Below are positions 35,256-44,899 of a stretch of 64,000 nucleotides of DNA, in pieces; position 1 is the stretch's first letter; every line of letters starts with the position of its first letter. The position numbers and the translations under genes were made by a program. The notes beneath the pieces were generated by a model. The model was not told where the DNA came from and searched no databases. It was given only the letters and a program-made list of their open reading frames with translations. The DNA is from Streptomyces cinnamoneus (lineage in GTDB: Bacteria > Actinomycetota > Actinomycetes > Streptomycetales > Streptomycetaceae): positions 62,001 through 126,000 of the forward strand of contig NZ_BMVB01000012.1 in the NCBI RefSeq assembly GCF_014650495.1, in the 5' to 3' direction.

Positions 35256-35519
35256 GTGGGCCCGGTGTGGTCGGGGGAGGAGGACCGCTCGGAGCTGCTG
35301 GCGTCCTGCCACCGGGAGTCGCTGCGGGTCGCGGACGAACTGGGAGCGAAGACGGTCGCGTTCCCGGCCATCTCGACCGGCATCTTCCGCTGGCCGGTGG
35401 AGGACGCGGCGCGCATCGCGGTCGAGACGGTGAGGCAGACGGAGACGAGGGTAGAAGAGGTCCGCTTCGTCCTCTTCGACGAGCGGGCGTACGAGGCGTT
35501 CGCGTCGCAGATGCATTGA
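35256..35519 (+). pseudogene. Macro-domain C-terminal remnant, copy 2
   Basis: Reads GPVWSGEEDRSELLASCHRE, then TVAFPAISTGIFRWPVEDAA and VEEVRFVLFDERAYEAFASQ. Like copy 1 at 1635, it starts inside the domain just after an in-frame TAA within GTGGGTAAACGC (35236), so the N-terminal half is lost. Copy 2 retains the GPVW residues that copy 1 has lost. Codon-level divergence from copy 1 is considerable, so these are not recent duplicates. Confidence 0.75.
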
Positions 35520-35655
35520 CAGCTATTCGGTCCGGAGGACTGCCCTCGTCCGAGCCCTCAAGAAGAGGCAAATGGACGGCCGCAACCTCATGCGAGGCGG
35601 CGGCCGTCCGTCTATCACCAGGCACGGCTGACCGACCCAGAACAGTCCACCGCCC

Positions 35656-36118
35656 TTGCTGTTGGCCGAGGTGTGGGCAGCGGGTGCCGCCGCGTACTGG
35701 TGGACCAACCTGACACTGCGACAGCTTGCCCCGGTGTTCGGGGTCTCGAAGTCGGCCGCCGACCGCATCATCGGTCACCTCGCGTCCTCGCTCGCGTTGC
35801 AGCCCCGCAAACGGTTCCGCAAGCAGACCGTACTGATCGTGGACGGCACCCCGTCCCTACGCGCGACCACACGGTCGCCGAGAGGTCGAAGAACTACTGG
35901 TACTCGATCAACCACCAGGTCATCATCGATGCGGACACCTGCCTCGCTGTCGTGGCCGGCCCGCCGGTCACGGGCAACCGCAACGACTGCCAAGCCTGGG
36001 AGCTGTCCGGCGCAATGGCTGCCGTCGGCAGGGCGACGGTGATCGCGGACGGCGGCTACCGCGGCACCGGCCTGATCATCCCGCACCGCCGCGAACGTGG
36101 GTTTCGGTGGGGCCGCTG
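35656..36118 (+). pseudogene. IS5-family transposase, frameshifted and truncated
   Basis: The first frame reads LAEVWAAGAAAYWWTNLTLR, LAPVFGVSKSAADRIIGHLA and KRFRKQTVLIVDGTPSL. Near 35870 the match moves to another frame: HTVAERSKNYWYSINHQVII, AVVAGPPVTGNRNDCQAWEL and ATVIADGGYRGTGLIIPHRR. These are the helix-turn-helix and the DDE core of IS5-type transposases. The C-terminus is cut at 36118 by an integrase scrap. Confidence 0.7.
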
Positions 36119-36330
36119 AAGTCCGGCGTAGGCATGGTCGAGGACCGTGGCTATGAGGCCGGCACCGCCATCAACCGCTACGGGACTCTCAGCGGGGTCT
36201 TCAACTTCGCCTTCGTCAACGACTACATCGCCAAAAACCCTGCCAGCAGGTCGACGAAAGACGCTCTGTCCCTCTGCCGGCAACCATCGCCGCCAAGGTC
36301 TCGCCTGCTCAGAAAGCCAATCAGCGCCGG
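36110..36330 (+). pseudogene. Integrase core-binding-domain fragment
   Basis: Reads EAGTAINRYGTLSGVFNFAF then VNDYIAKNPASRSTKDAL, the SAM-like core-binding domain that precedes the catalytic domain of tyrosine integrases. The following DNA resembles the start of the catalytic fragment at 29353 (CTCTGCCGGCAACCATCGCC) but out of frame. Confidence 0.55.
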
Positions 36331-39300
36331 GTCGGGCGGCGGCGTTGGGGAGGTGTGGGCAGGCCGTTTCGCGCCGCGTCGGCGATGGCTGTGCGCAAGG
36401 CGGCGCAGTCGCGCATCTCCTGCTCGTACAGCTCGGGCATGCGCTGGGCAAGGGCTACCAGGGAGGTTTCTGAGGCGGCCACCTCGGCCAGTGCCTCCTC
36501 GAAGGCTCCGGTCCAGGGGAGGGTGTCGGCAAGGTTGAAGTGGCAGGTGGCAATAGCGATCGCGTACTGCTCGGGCGAGAGGTCTGGTTGTGCTCGTTGG
36601 GTCTGAGCGAGTGCCTCACGCAGCTGGGTCAGGGCCTTGCGATGCCGGCCGGCACGGGAGAGGGCTTCGCCGTGCTCCGCCAGGGCGGAGGCGAGCTGGA
36701 CCCGGTCGATGCCCTCTCCCCGCAGGGACACGAGCATGCCTCGGACGGCGACCGCCTCGGCCAGCAGCCGCTCGGCGCGGGCGGGGCGCCTGACCCGTTC
36801 GTAGGCCCTGGCGACGGTTGCCAGGCCGTTGGCCAGGTTGTCGCCGTGCTGCAGTGGGTCGTGGCGAGCCACGGTCCGCCAGACGGCCAGCATGCGGTGG
36901 GAGACCTGGAAGGCGAGCCAGTTCAGGCCCAGCCGGGAGTAGTGCTCCACGGCGGCGTTCAGGATGCCCGCGTACTCGGCTTGGTGATCCCCGGGGAGGT
37001 CACGGAGGTTCCGTTCGTAGTACCGCACCGAGGCGTTGAGCAGCCGAAGAGCCCTCAACAGCTCAGCACGGTGTGGCTTGCCCGGCTGTGCCGCGGCGGC
37101 GTTCACCAGGATCGCGGCGAGCAGAATCTGTGCCTGGGCCTTCGTTCGCGGGTGCGCGAGCCCGCGGCGTACGAGTTCGGTACTGACCGCGAGGCATTCC
37201 TCGGCAGCCTGCTGCGCTTCCTGGTCGCGTTCGAGTTCCTGGAGCACGTTGGCGTACTGGAGCAGGGAGCTCGCGAGCGGCTCGACAGGCATGCCGGCGT
37301 GTGTGGCCAGCCGCCGGCGGATATCGAGCCCGCGCCGGATCGGTTCCACGGCTTGCTCGTGCCGTTCCAGGCACATGAGGGTTATGCCCACGTTGTTCAG
37401 GACGACAGCCAAGCCGGTTGCACCGATGGGCGTCGCGAGGCTCTCCGGGCAGTCGACGACCAGGAGCGCGTCGTGCAGGACGGCCAGCGCCTCCTCATGG
37501 CGGTCGAGCTGCCTGAGTCGAATTGCACGGGTGACCATGCTGCCTACGGCATCGCCGTCGAGGGTGTCAGGGTGCTCCCCTGCTGTGCGGCTCAGCTCCT
37601 CGGCTGTACTGTCCGACAGGGCCTCGAAGGCGTCCCGAAAGCGGCCAAGAGCGTGCAGGGCGCGAGCGAGTTCCGCCTCGGCGTCCGCAAGCCTTTCGAA
37701 TGCTGTGGGCCGGCCTGCGTCGGCGAGTGCCGTGAGGAGGGCCACTCTGCGCTCCTGAAGCGGCAGCGCCGCCTCGGGCTCTCCTTGGCCGACGTGGACC
37801 CGGCCTCGTTCGCTGAGGAGTTCCGTGGTTGCCATGTCCCGCTCGGGACCCTCGGGAAGCTCGGCCACTAATTCTTCGGCCGCGTCCAGAGTTGCCAGTG
37901 CGGGCGTGAAGGCCCCGGTCCAGCGCTGCGAGCGGGCCTTCGTGGTCAGGGCCTCGACGAGCCGGGCGGGTGTGGTGCCGGCCGCGTCACTGCCGTACAG
38001 GCGCAGGGCTTCGTCGCAGCGGCGCAAGGCGGCCTGGTGGTCTCCGGCTGTCTGGCGCCAGACGGCCTCGTGAATCAGTGCTGCCGGCCGCTGCCCGGGA
38101 GGCAGGGCGCGGGCAGCGATGACGGCGGTCCGGGTCGCCCAACGGGCCAGCACCCGGCTGCGGCCCGCGCCGAGCCGGTCGAGCAGCTCCAGCAGATGCT
38201 GCGGATCGGTGGCCGGGGCGTCGGTGAGCCGGTGCAGAGCCTCGGTGAGCGGATCGGGGCAATCGGTGAGCGTGGCGGCGTGCATGATCTGGGCGGCGAG
38301 GGACGGCTCGCGGCTGAGCGCTGCGTCGAGGGCGTCGGCGACCGGCTGCCAGTGGCGCGGGACTGCACCGGTCCGGGAGACCGTGACCAGGGCGGCGACC
38401 ACTGCTTCGGTTCGGGTGGACGTGTCCCGGGCGGACGGGAGGGCCGCGAGGGCGACCAGGGGCAGGGTCACGAGATCGGGATCGGCGCGGGTGCGCGAGC
38501 CCACGTGGTACTCGCCGAGCCGGTCGGGTTGCAGCGCACCCCAGCATGTATCGCCGGCCCCCGGATACATCTCGGCCAGCCAGGCAGTGCCTTGGCCGAC
38601 GAGGTCGTCGGCGGCCTCGCGGAACCCCGGCGACGATCGGAACAACGTCGGAGCAAGGCCGGGTTCGGCCGTGGCGGTGAGGACCGCCGTGCCGACCGCG
38701 TCGGCCAGCCCTACCGGCCCGGAGGCGACCAGCAGAGGGCGGCTGGCCGCGCTGTCCTCCCAGTAGGCGCGTTCGTGCAGCAGGAGCTGCTCCTCGACGA
38801 GAAGGTGCGCATCGGCGGGACGGGTCAAGGGATGTACGGACAGCAGATCGGTCAGTGCAGTCATGTGGAGGGTGAGGACCGAGCCGTACGCGGGTGCGCT
38901 TACGTCCCGGGGCGGGACCAGAGCGACGCGCGTCGACCAGTCGCCCGTAACCTCCCGCAGTGCGCGAGGCAGGGCCTCGGGGAGTCGCTGGGCGAGATCG
39001 GACAGGGCGTCCTGGTAGTGGGCATCACGGTCCGATAATTCCGTGATCGGGGCCAGTTGGCGGTGTATGGCGTCGTAGGTCAGTGCCCGGGTCTCACGGG
39101 TGCGGGTCCTGAGCTGGTCCCACCAGCCTCCGATGTCGTCGCCGCGGCCCCGCGCGGTCAACAGCAGGCGCACGGGCGGGCGGCCTGCGGGCCGCCGGTC
39201 CAGTACTACGAGCAGACTGGTCAGCTGTGGGATGCGTAATTCGGCGTAGTCCGCCACGAGCAGCAGGGGGCGATCCACCTCGGCCAGGACGCCGTAGTCC

Positions 39301-40238
39301 CCCTCCGGGCCGCGATCATCCAGCACACCGCAGACCCAGCCGTGCCGGTCCCGCAGCCGCGCAGACAGCTCGCGCGCCAGGCGCGATTTGCCGGCGCCCC
39401 CGGGCCCGGTGATCACGGAAAGCCGGACCCCGTCCCCGTCGCACCAGTCCTCGACAAGCTCGCTCAGTAACGCTTCGCGGCCGTGGAAACGGACTACTTC
39501 GGCCCGCTGGTCCAGCAGCGTCGCCGGTGACCGGACCTGCCAGCCTCCGGCCGGAGCGATGAGGCCCTGGAGGTCAACAGGCTCCCACACGGGCGCGGCG
39601 TCCGTGTGCCGGGTCACCAGCTCGGTGAACCGGCGGTCGGCCAGGAGCGCGTACACCGGCACTGCCTCCCAGCGGGGCAGCCCCCAGCCGGTCACATCGG
39701 TCACGACCACACCTGTCAGCAGGGGCAGCCCGTGGGCCGTGGCACCGCAGAAGAGCGCTGCGCCCGATTGCCCGCTCCACGGGGAGGGGGCAGGGCCGGG
39801 AGGTGGCGCACTGGCGAGTTCCACGGTGTAGCGGTGCGCAAGGGCGCCCGTGCCGGGGGACAGCACGGCGCGGGGCTGTTCGAGGTCCAGGGTGCCGTCG
39901 GCCCGGCGGGCAGCGTCAGGGTAGCCGGCCACATCGCACGGCTGCTGCCGCGATGTCACGAGCCGGCCCCAGCGGACAGGTGCCACGGAGCCGCGCAGGT
40001 CCTCCTCGGCGAGGAGAAGGGCTGCGTCCACGTCCGCTCCAGCGATCAGGTCGCCCCGCCAAACGGCGGAGCACCGGACCGGCGCACCGCCGGGTACCTG
40101 CACCTCACAGGTCTTCCGGCCGGCCAGCACATGCCGGGCCGTCAGCACAAGTCGCGGCCCGAGCAAGTAGCCGCTGCCATTGCCTACGTACTCCGTCTCC
40201 CCGGCCAGCAGAACGGCCACAATCCGGCCCAGCTCCAT
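36321..40238 (-). CDS. Trypsin-like protease - STAND NTPase - TPR protein
   Basis: 1305 residues. Domain 1 (about 1-205) is a trypsin-like serine protease: His36 in LVLTARHVL, Asp71 in GADVDAALLLA, Ser158 in PWSGQSGAALF. Domain 2 (about 240-560) is a STAND-type P-loop NTPase: Walker A TGPGGAGKSRLARELSARLR at about 277, Walker B RPLLLVADYAEL. The rest (about 650-1290) consists of tetratricopeptide-type helix repeats, e.g. AVEPIRRGLDIRRRLATHAG. This architecture fits a conflict/defence sensor in which TPRs sense, STAND oligomerises and the protease executes (family inference). It is third in a leftward operon with a Trypco2 gene, from which a MITE separates it. Confidence 0.82.
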   Translation of the reverse strand: MELGRIVAVLLAGETEYVGNGSGYLLGPRLVLTARHVLAGRKTCEVQVPGGAPVRCSAVWRGDLIAGADVDAALLLAEEDLRGSVAPVRWGRLVTSRQQPCDVAGYPDAARRADGTLDLEQPRAVLSPGTGALAHRYTVELASAPPPGPAPSPWSGQSGAALFCGATAHGLPLLTGVVVTDVTGWGLPRWEAVPVYALLADRRFTELVTRHTDAAPVWEPVDLQGLIAPAGGWQVRSPATLLDQRAEVVRFHGREALLSELVEDWCDGDGVRLSVITGPGGAGKSRLARELSARLRDRHGWVCGVLDDRGPEGDYGVLAEVDRPLLLVADYAELRIPQLTSLLVVLDRRPAGRPPVRLLLTARGRGDDIGGWWDQLRTRTRETRALTYDAIHRQLAPITELSDRDAHYQDALSDLAQRLPEALPRALREVTGDWSTRVALVPPRDVSAPAYGSVLTLHMTALTDLLSVHPLTRPADAHLLVEEQLLLHERAYWEDSAASRPLLVASGPVGLADAVGTAVLTATAEPGLAPTLFRSSPGFREAADDLVGQGTAWLAEMYPGAGDTCWGALQPDRLGEYHVGSRTRADPDLVTLPLVALAALPSARDTSTRTEAVVAALVTVSRTGAVPRHWQPVADALDAALSREPSLAAQIMHAATLTDCPDPLTEALHRLTDAPATDPQHLLELLDRLGAGRSRVLARWATRTAVIAARALPPGQRPAALIHEAVWRQTAGDHQAALRRCDEALRLYGSDAAGTTPARLVEALTTKARSQRWTGAFTPALATLDAAEELVAELPEGPERDMATTELLSERGRVHVGQGEPEAALPLQERRVALLTALADAGRPTAFERLADAEAELARALHALGRFRDAFEALSDSTAEELSRTAGEHPDTLDGDAVGSMVTRAIRLRQLDRHEEALAVLHDALLVVDCPESLATPIGATGLAVVLNNVGITLMCLERHEQAVEPIRRGLDIRRRLATHAGMPVEPLASSLLQYANVLQELERDQEAQQAAEECLAVSTELVRRGLAHPRTKAQAQILLAAILVNAAAAQPGKPHRAELLRALRLLNASVRYYERNLRDLPGDHQAEYAGILNAAVEHYSRLGLNWLAFQVSHRMLAVWRTVARHDPLQHGDNLANGLATVARAYERVRRPARAERLLAEAVAVRGMLVSLRGEGIDRVQLASALAEHGEALSRAGRHRKALTQLREALAQTQRAQPDLSPEQYAIAIATCHFNLADTLPWTGAFEEALAEVAASETSLVALAQRMPELYEQEMRDCAALRTAIADAARNGLPTPPQRRRPTRR

Positions 40239-40296
40239 CGACAGTGCTCCGTCCCTGGCGTCCTGGTTCCCTGCCGCGCGTTGTCAACCCGGTGCA

Positions 40297-40503
40297 CTAG
40301 GCCGTGTCCGCAAAGTCCCGCCTGGCCCGCGACTCCCCCAGCTACCGCTGGGAGGCGCCCCCAGCACGCACGCTCGCTGCGTTGTCGGGGTCGCCCGAGT
40401 ACGCCCAGTAACGAGGACGACCCTCCGCCTTGCGATCGCACGCACCAGACGCCGCGGGCCACGCCCTTCGGGCGTACGGCGCTACTTTGCGGACACGGCC
40501 TAG
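40297..40503. mobile_element. 207-bp MITE with perfect 20-bp terminal inverted repeats
   Basis: CTAGGCCGTGTCCGCAAAGT at 40297-40316 is the exact reverse complement of 40484-40503. The element has no coding capacity and contains internal short palindromes (CCCAGCTACCGCTGGG). It ends in CTAG at both sides, suggesting insertion at a TA or CTAG target. It lies between the Trypco2 gene and the protease-STAND gene, and its right end supplies the TAG stop (40502-40500) of the Trypco2 gene. Confidence 0.85.
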
Positions 40504-40832
40504 CGGGTGAGCGCGCCACCGCCACCCGCGAGACCGCTCGTGACGGATTCGGAGTTGACGATCCTGATGCCCTGGCCGTCCTGGTCCACCGCTCGCAGGG
40601 TGAATGCGAGCCGATGAGTGGTCACCTCGGCGCGCGTGCCGCCCGCCTCGGCGGAGACCACCCACGCCTTGACGGACCCCTTGGCGGTGTTCTCGCGACG
40701 CAGCTCGACGGTGAACTCCATAGTGATGTCGCCGAGTTCGAACCGTACTCCGGCATCGATTGCGCGGGCCTGTGCAGCAGTCAACTCTGACCTGAGGTGG
40801 TCGATGGCTTCGCCGACCGTGATGTCGCTCAT
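40500..40832 (-). CDS. Trypco2 (trypsin-co-occurring domain 2) protein
   Basis: 110 residues from ATG 40832. Reads ITVGEAIDHLRSELTAAQAR, VRFELGDITMEFTVELRREN, then GSVKAWVVSAEAG and a Gly-rich tail. This is the Trypco2 layout: an N-terminal helix followed by a four-strand meander, found beside trypsin-like proteases in actinobacterial conflict systems. The last codons and the stop come from the MITE, but the conserved core is intact. Its role as regulator or substrate of the neighbouring protease is inferred. Confidence 0.75.
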   Translation of the reverse strand: MSDITVGEAIDHLRSELTAAQARAIDAGVRFELGDITMEFTVELRRENTAKGSVKAWVVSAEAGGTRAEVTTHRLAFTLRAVDQDGQGIRIVNSESVTSGLAGGGGALTR

Positions 40833-40890
40833 GCGGCCACCGTAATTTGTTCAGCCCTGCAAGATAGGGGAGTTGACATGGTTCCTCGCC

Positions 40891-42561
40891 CTAGCCACCG
40901 ACGATTGCGGGAACGAGGTGCTGTTGCACGTGCCGTACGTATGCCTGAAAGTGTTCCCATTGCTCTTCCTCCCCTTCGCGCCAGGTGCATAGGCCCCAGG
41001 ACTCGGGGAAACCGTGCTGCTTGACCCAGGACGCGTACGCGCAGACCGTCTCCCGGCGGTCGGCGATCGACTCCAGGTGCCGGGCAAGCGCGCTGTCTCC
41101 GCGGGCACGGGCGAGCGCGGCGATGATGTCCGCGACGGCGTAGTAGGACAGCAACGCCTCGGTGGCCCGGTCGACGCTCCGCAGCATCAGCATGCCGTCG
41201 CGGCGGGCCTGTTGCTGCAACCGCCTGGTCCGCCCGAAACGGCTGGGCCGTTCCCCATGGAAGTGGCGCCTGACATTGCCGATGTCAGGCATGCACGGTG
41301 CTCGTTCACTGCTGTCGAGGATGAGCGCGTTTGTTGTCAGCACGTATCCGGAGGAGTCGGCCATCACTTCTCGGCCGACTGCTCGGGGAAGACCCGCGGT
41401 GAAGGGTGGCAGAGGGCTGCTGTCGGCCTGCTCGCCGAGCCGGCCGGAGAGGATGGGGGCGAGAGCGCGGGCGATCAGGAAGAGGCCGCACGCGTCGAAG
41501 ACCATGAAGGGGTCTCCGGGGCCGTGGGGGATCTCGCCGGGCGGCATTGTCATCGGGATGAGGGGCTGGGGTGGGAGTAGCGTGGTGGTAGCGCGGCCAG
41601 GTCGCCAGGACCTCAGGTACGAGGCCACCGAGCTGTCCAGGTCGCTCCAGAGTCTTTCCCGGTCAGGGCTCGTGCCGCCGGTTCCGTAGGATTCGTCGGC
41701 GACACTGAAGAGGACGGGCATCGCCCAGCACAGGTTGGCCATGAGTTCGGCGGCCAACGGCGGCACACCGATGAGGAACCCCTGGCCGCCGCCGGGTAGC
41801 GGGCGTACCAGCACCCTGGCTTCCGGGTCGGTCGACGGCAGGACGAAGACCTCCACCACCGAGGCGAGCCGCCGGGCCTCCTCCATGCCAGGCAGACGAA
41901 GTTGCGAGACTTCGGGGTCGCCGTCGTCGGTGCGGGAGAATGCATGGGCGAGCAGCAGCAGGTCCAGCAAGACGCGCGGCCTTTCGGCCACAGCAGTCAG
42001 TGCGGCCGGATCGTCGAGCAGATCGCGCGTGGGCTGCGCGCCGTGGACGAAATCCGGGTCGGCAAAGACGCGGGCCATCCTGATTGCTTCAGAGGCCAGC
42101 GCTACGTTCTGCTCTGTTTCGAACAGTAGACTGGGAGCATACGAACCTGGCAATGCGACGATCGATGGATCTGTCTCCTGCACCAATGCCGCCCCGAGTA
42201 CGCCGGGCACGCTGGCGGCGTCCCCTATCTCGGTGTCGCCGCCGTTCTGCCCTCGGATCACCATCAGCCCTTGTGCGACGTCCGCGTCGCACCGGACGAC
42301 GACATCGCTGGGCGTGGCCACGCGGACTGTGATGCCGTGACGGAGACGCTGTCGCAGCGCCACGACGACTGTGGCCAGGGTCGTGGGCGTCATGCTCGCG
42401 GTCCGCACGACCTCGGCGTGAAAGTCGCTGCCCGGCGGCTCAAGTAAGGTCGATTCCACGCCAGCAGCAAGCAGTACGGCTGCCACTGCCTCAGTCTCCG
42501 CTGGCGTCGGCCGGACGAAGAGATGGACGTCGACGGGCTTTTGCGCTGCTTCCTTCCCCAT
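40891..42561 (-). CDS. Conflict-system protein, possible N-terminal EACC1-like domain
   Basis: About 556 residues from ATG 42561 (GGAGG 2 nt upstream; in-frame alternatives at 42570 and 42645). Residues 1-90 (VDVHLFVRPTPAETEAVAAV; LATVVVALRQRLRHGITVRV) resemble the effector-associated constant component EACC1 in strand-helix order, a weak call. The remaining 460 residues are unrecognised: MANLCWAMPVLFSVADESYG, LFLIARALAPILSGRLGEQA and a helical C-terminus with EEEQWEHFQAYVRHVQQHLV. The stop lies 58 bp from the Trypco2 start on the same strand, so this is the first gene of the operon and a candidate new component. Confidence 0.55.
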   Translation of the reverse strand: MGKEAAQKPVDVHLFVRPTPAETEAVAAVLLAAGVESTLLEPPGSDFHAEVVRTASMTPTTLATVVVALRQRLRHGITVRVATPSDVVVRCDADVAQGLMVIRGQNGGDTEIGDAASVPGVLGAALVQETDPSIVALPGSYAPSLLFETEQNVALASEAIRMARVFADPDFVHGAQPTRDLLDDPAALTAVAERPRVLLDLLLLAHAFSRTDDGDPEVSQLRLPGMEEARRLASVVEVFVLPSTDPEARVLVRPLPGGGQGFLIGVPPLAAELMANLCWAMPVLFSVADESYGTGGTSPDRERLWSDLDSSVASYLRSWRPGRATTTLLPPQPLIPMTMPPGEIPHGPGDPFMVFDACGLFLIARALAPILSGRLGEQADSSPLPPFTAGLPRAVGREVMADSSGYVLTTNALILDSSERAPCMPDIGNVRRHFHGERPSRFGRTRRLQQQARRDGMLMLRSVDRATEALLSYYAVADIIAALARARGDSALARHLESIADRRETVCAYASWVKQHGFPESWGLCTWREGEEEQWEHFQAYVRHVQQHLVPAIVGG

Positions 42562-42834
42562 AGCCTCCACAGCGTCAGGATGACGACACCCGGCGCCGTA
42601 TTCAATCGCCTCGGCACACCGCGCTCCATGCAGTGCGTGAGCCATCCGGGACGATCAGGTGGCCAGTGGGCGATCGCATGTCATGAGCAGGGGAGTCGGG
42701 AACCGGTTGCGTCGTTGGTGCCGTCGCCGCCGACGCCTGCTGCTGAACGGAACCGTCACCGACCGCCTCGTTGGAGCTGACACCGCTTGCGGCACGAGGG
42801 GAGATCGGTAGAAATAGGAGTGCGTGCTCAGAAC

Positions 42835-43290
42835 TCATCGTGCGTGGTCAAGTGCCGCTGTGACGACGAGCCGAGCCAGCCCTGGCCTTGCATGTCCGGT
42901 GTGACGACCACTCCGCCGACGCCCACCACCGTCGGTGGCAGACCGAGGGCGAACCGGGACTGCGGGACCGCTCCAGCCGGCCCCGCACAACCCCGCACCG
43001 CACCCCCGCCGCCCTCGAACCCGGGTATGCGAGCTGAGAACGACGCGCAAACGGGCCCGGCCCGGATCGGCCCGATCCTGGGCCTGCCCACCTCGACCGT
43101 GCACCGGATACCCACCCGCCACGGCCTGAACCGGCTGGCCTGGATCGACCGGCCCACCGGCCAGGTCATCCGCCGCTACGAACGCGACCGACCCGGCGAA
43201 CTCGTCCACATCGACGTCAAGAAACTCGGACGGATCCCGGACGGCGGAGGCCACAAGGCCCGATCGGTTCCTGCAACTCGACGATGTCGC
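42835..43290 (+). pseudogene. IS481-family transposase fragment
   Basis: Reads VCELRTTRKRA in one frame, then ARIGPILGLPTSTVHRIPTR, HGLNRLAWIDRPTGQVIRRY and RPGELVHIDVKKLGRIPDGG in another. The last block carries the first catalytic Asp (HIDVKKLG) of IS481 transposases. Further catalytic residues are missing. Confidence 0.75.
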
Positions 43291-43347
43291 CACCGAGAGG
43301 CTCGGCGACCTCTAGGTGTGCCATCTCATGACATTGGTTCCTCGCGG

Positions 43348-44337
43348 TCAGGCTTGGCGGGCGTAGGACGTGAGGCGGTCGGCGAGCGCGGTGACGAGGT
43401 CGCGTAGTTCGTCGGGGCGCTCGATGACGAACGGCCGGTTGAGTGCGGCGAGTACCTGGGGCAACCAGTCGAGCCGCTCCGCCCGTAGCTCGACGCGCAG
43501 CCAGCGCTCGGTCGCGCGGTCCTTGCCGGCCGCGGACTCGTGCTCCTCCAGGTTCGCGACGCTGATGGGAAGGTGGGCGCGGATCTGCTCAACTGTCCCG
43601 TGGATCCGCAAGGTCACCTCGTGCCGGTACTCGGCCGTGGCGAAGCCGGACAGCACGCGCTGTGCCGGACCGGGACCCATGGGCGTTTCGAATGAGCCGG
43701 GCAGGGTCCGCGCGTCTGCGATGCGATCGAGCCGGAAGGTTCGGTCCTCGCCGATCCGGGCGTCCTTGCCCGTGACGTACCACCGCCCCGCATGGGCGAC
43801 GATCCCGTACGCGTGCAGTGTGCGTTCGCTGCGCCGTCCGTCGCGGTCGGTGTAGCGGATCGAGACCGGTCGGCGGTGGCGCACCGCATCAGCGATGGTG
43901 AGCAGGAGCCCGGCGTTGGGGGCGTCGAATTCGCCGGGCTGATCCGTGAAGGCGAGAGCCTCCAGGAGTGTGTCGAGCCGACGGGCGATGTGCTGGGGCA
44001 GCACCCGCCGGATCTTCGCCGACGCCGTCTCGCCTGCCGTGCGCTCCGTCGTCGTCAGCCCTGATCGGTGGCCGGCGGCCAGGCCGAGCAGCACGGCCAG
44101 CGCCTCGTCGTCGCTGAGCATGAGCGGAGGCAAGCGGTACCCGGGGGCGAGCCGGTAGCCGCCGTAGCGGCCGCGCACCGATTCCACGGGCACGTCCAGG
44201 TCGATCAGGTGGTCCACATAGCGGCGCACGGTGCGCCCTTCGACGCCGAGCCGGTCGGCGAGTTCGGCCACCGTCCGGGTGCCGCCCGACTGCAGCAGCT
44301 CCAGGAGTGTCAGCACGCGGCCGGTGGGTCGAGGCAT
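43348..44337 (-). CDS. WYL-domain transcriptional regulator (YafY type)
   Basis: 329 residues. N-terminal DeoR-like helix-turn-helix (LTLLELLQSGGTRTVAELAD, VEGRTVRRYVDHLIDLDVPV), the linker RGRYGGYRLAPGYRLPPLML, then a WYL domain (HRRPVSIRYTDRDGRRSERT; AGRWYVTGKD) and a C-terminal WCX part. WYL regulators respond to nucleic acid or small-molecule ligands. Divergent from a VOC-family gene with a near-perfect inverted repeat between them, so it probably controls that gene and itself. Confidence 0.88.
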   Translation of the reverse strand: MPRPTGRVLTLLELLQSGGTRTVAELADRLGVEGRTVRRYVDHLIDLDVPVESVRGRYGGYRLAPGYRLPPLMLSDDEALAVLLGLAAGHRSGLTTTERTAGETASAKIRRVLPQHIARRLDTLLEALAFTDQPGEFDAPNAGLLLTIADAVRHRRPVSIRYTDRDGRRSERTLHAYGIVAHAGRWYVTGKDARIGEDRTFRLDRIADARTLPGSFETPMGPGPAQRVLSGFATAEYRHEVTLRIHGTVEQIRAHLPISVANLEEHESAAGKDRATERWLRVELRAERLDWLPQVLAALNRPFVIERPDELRDLVTALADRLTSYARQA

Positions 44338-44354
44338 GTTCGCAGCCTAACGTG

Positions 44355-44381
44355 AATAGAGGACCGATTCTGTCCACTATT
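44355..44381. promoter_or_regulatory. Inverted repeat between WYL regulator and VOC gene
   Basis: AATAGAGGAC-N7-GTCCACTATT: 10-bp arms with one mismatch, centred in the 93-bp divergent promoter region. Probable regulator binding site. Confidence 0.6.
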
Positions 44382-44430
44382 TCTCCTAGCCTGCGACGTG
44401 CACGCCTCCAGCACAGCCAAGGAGATTCCC

Positions 44431-44829
44431 ATGGACTTCGTCTCGATCCGCATCATCACCGGCGACGTAGCGCGCCTCGTCGAGTTCTACGAGCGAGCCA
44501 CAGGGGCGCGGGCGACGTGGGCCACCGAGGACTTCGCCGAACTCAAGACCGCGGGCGCGACCCTCGCGATCGCCGGCACTCGCACCGTCCCGCTGTTCGC
44601 CCCGGGCTCTGCCCGCCCGGCGGACAACCACAGCGTGATCACCGAGTTCCTCGTCGACGACGTGGACCGCGTTCACCAGAACCTGACCGGCTTCGTCACC
44701 GACTTCGTCAACGAGCCCACCACGATGCCCTGGGGCAACCGGTCACTGCTGTTCCGCGACCCCGACGGCAACCTCGTCAACTTCTTCACCCCCGTCACCC
44801 CAGCGGCCATCGAAAAGTTCGCACACTGA
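44431..44829 (+). CDS. VOC-family (glyoxalase/dioxygenase-like) protein
   Basis: 132 residues from ATG 44431 with AAGGAGATTCCC upstream. Two beta-alpha-beta-beta-beta modules: MDFVSIRIITGDVARLVEFY opens the first, NHSVITEFLVDDVDRVHQNL the second, ending NRSLLFRDPDGNLVNFFTPV with the conserved metal-site Asp-Pro-Asp-Gly-Asn turn. VOC proteins include resistance proteins and lyases. The exact reaction is unknown. Adjacent WYL regulator suggests small-molecule induction. Confidence 0.85.
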   Translation: MDFVSIRIITGDVARLVEFYERATGARATWATEDFAELKTAGATLAIAGTRTVPLFAPGSARPADNHSVITEFLVDDVDRVHQNLTGFVTDFVNEPTTMPWGNRSLLFRDPDGNLVNFFTPVTPAAIEKFAH

Positions 44830-44899
44830 CCCCACGCACAGCCGCTCACGCGGCCGCCGAGTCCAAGGGCCCACCAGCCGGGCACCGCTGACCCCCCAA

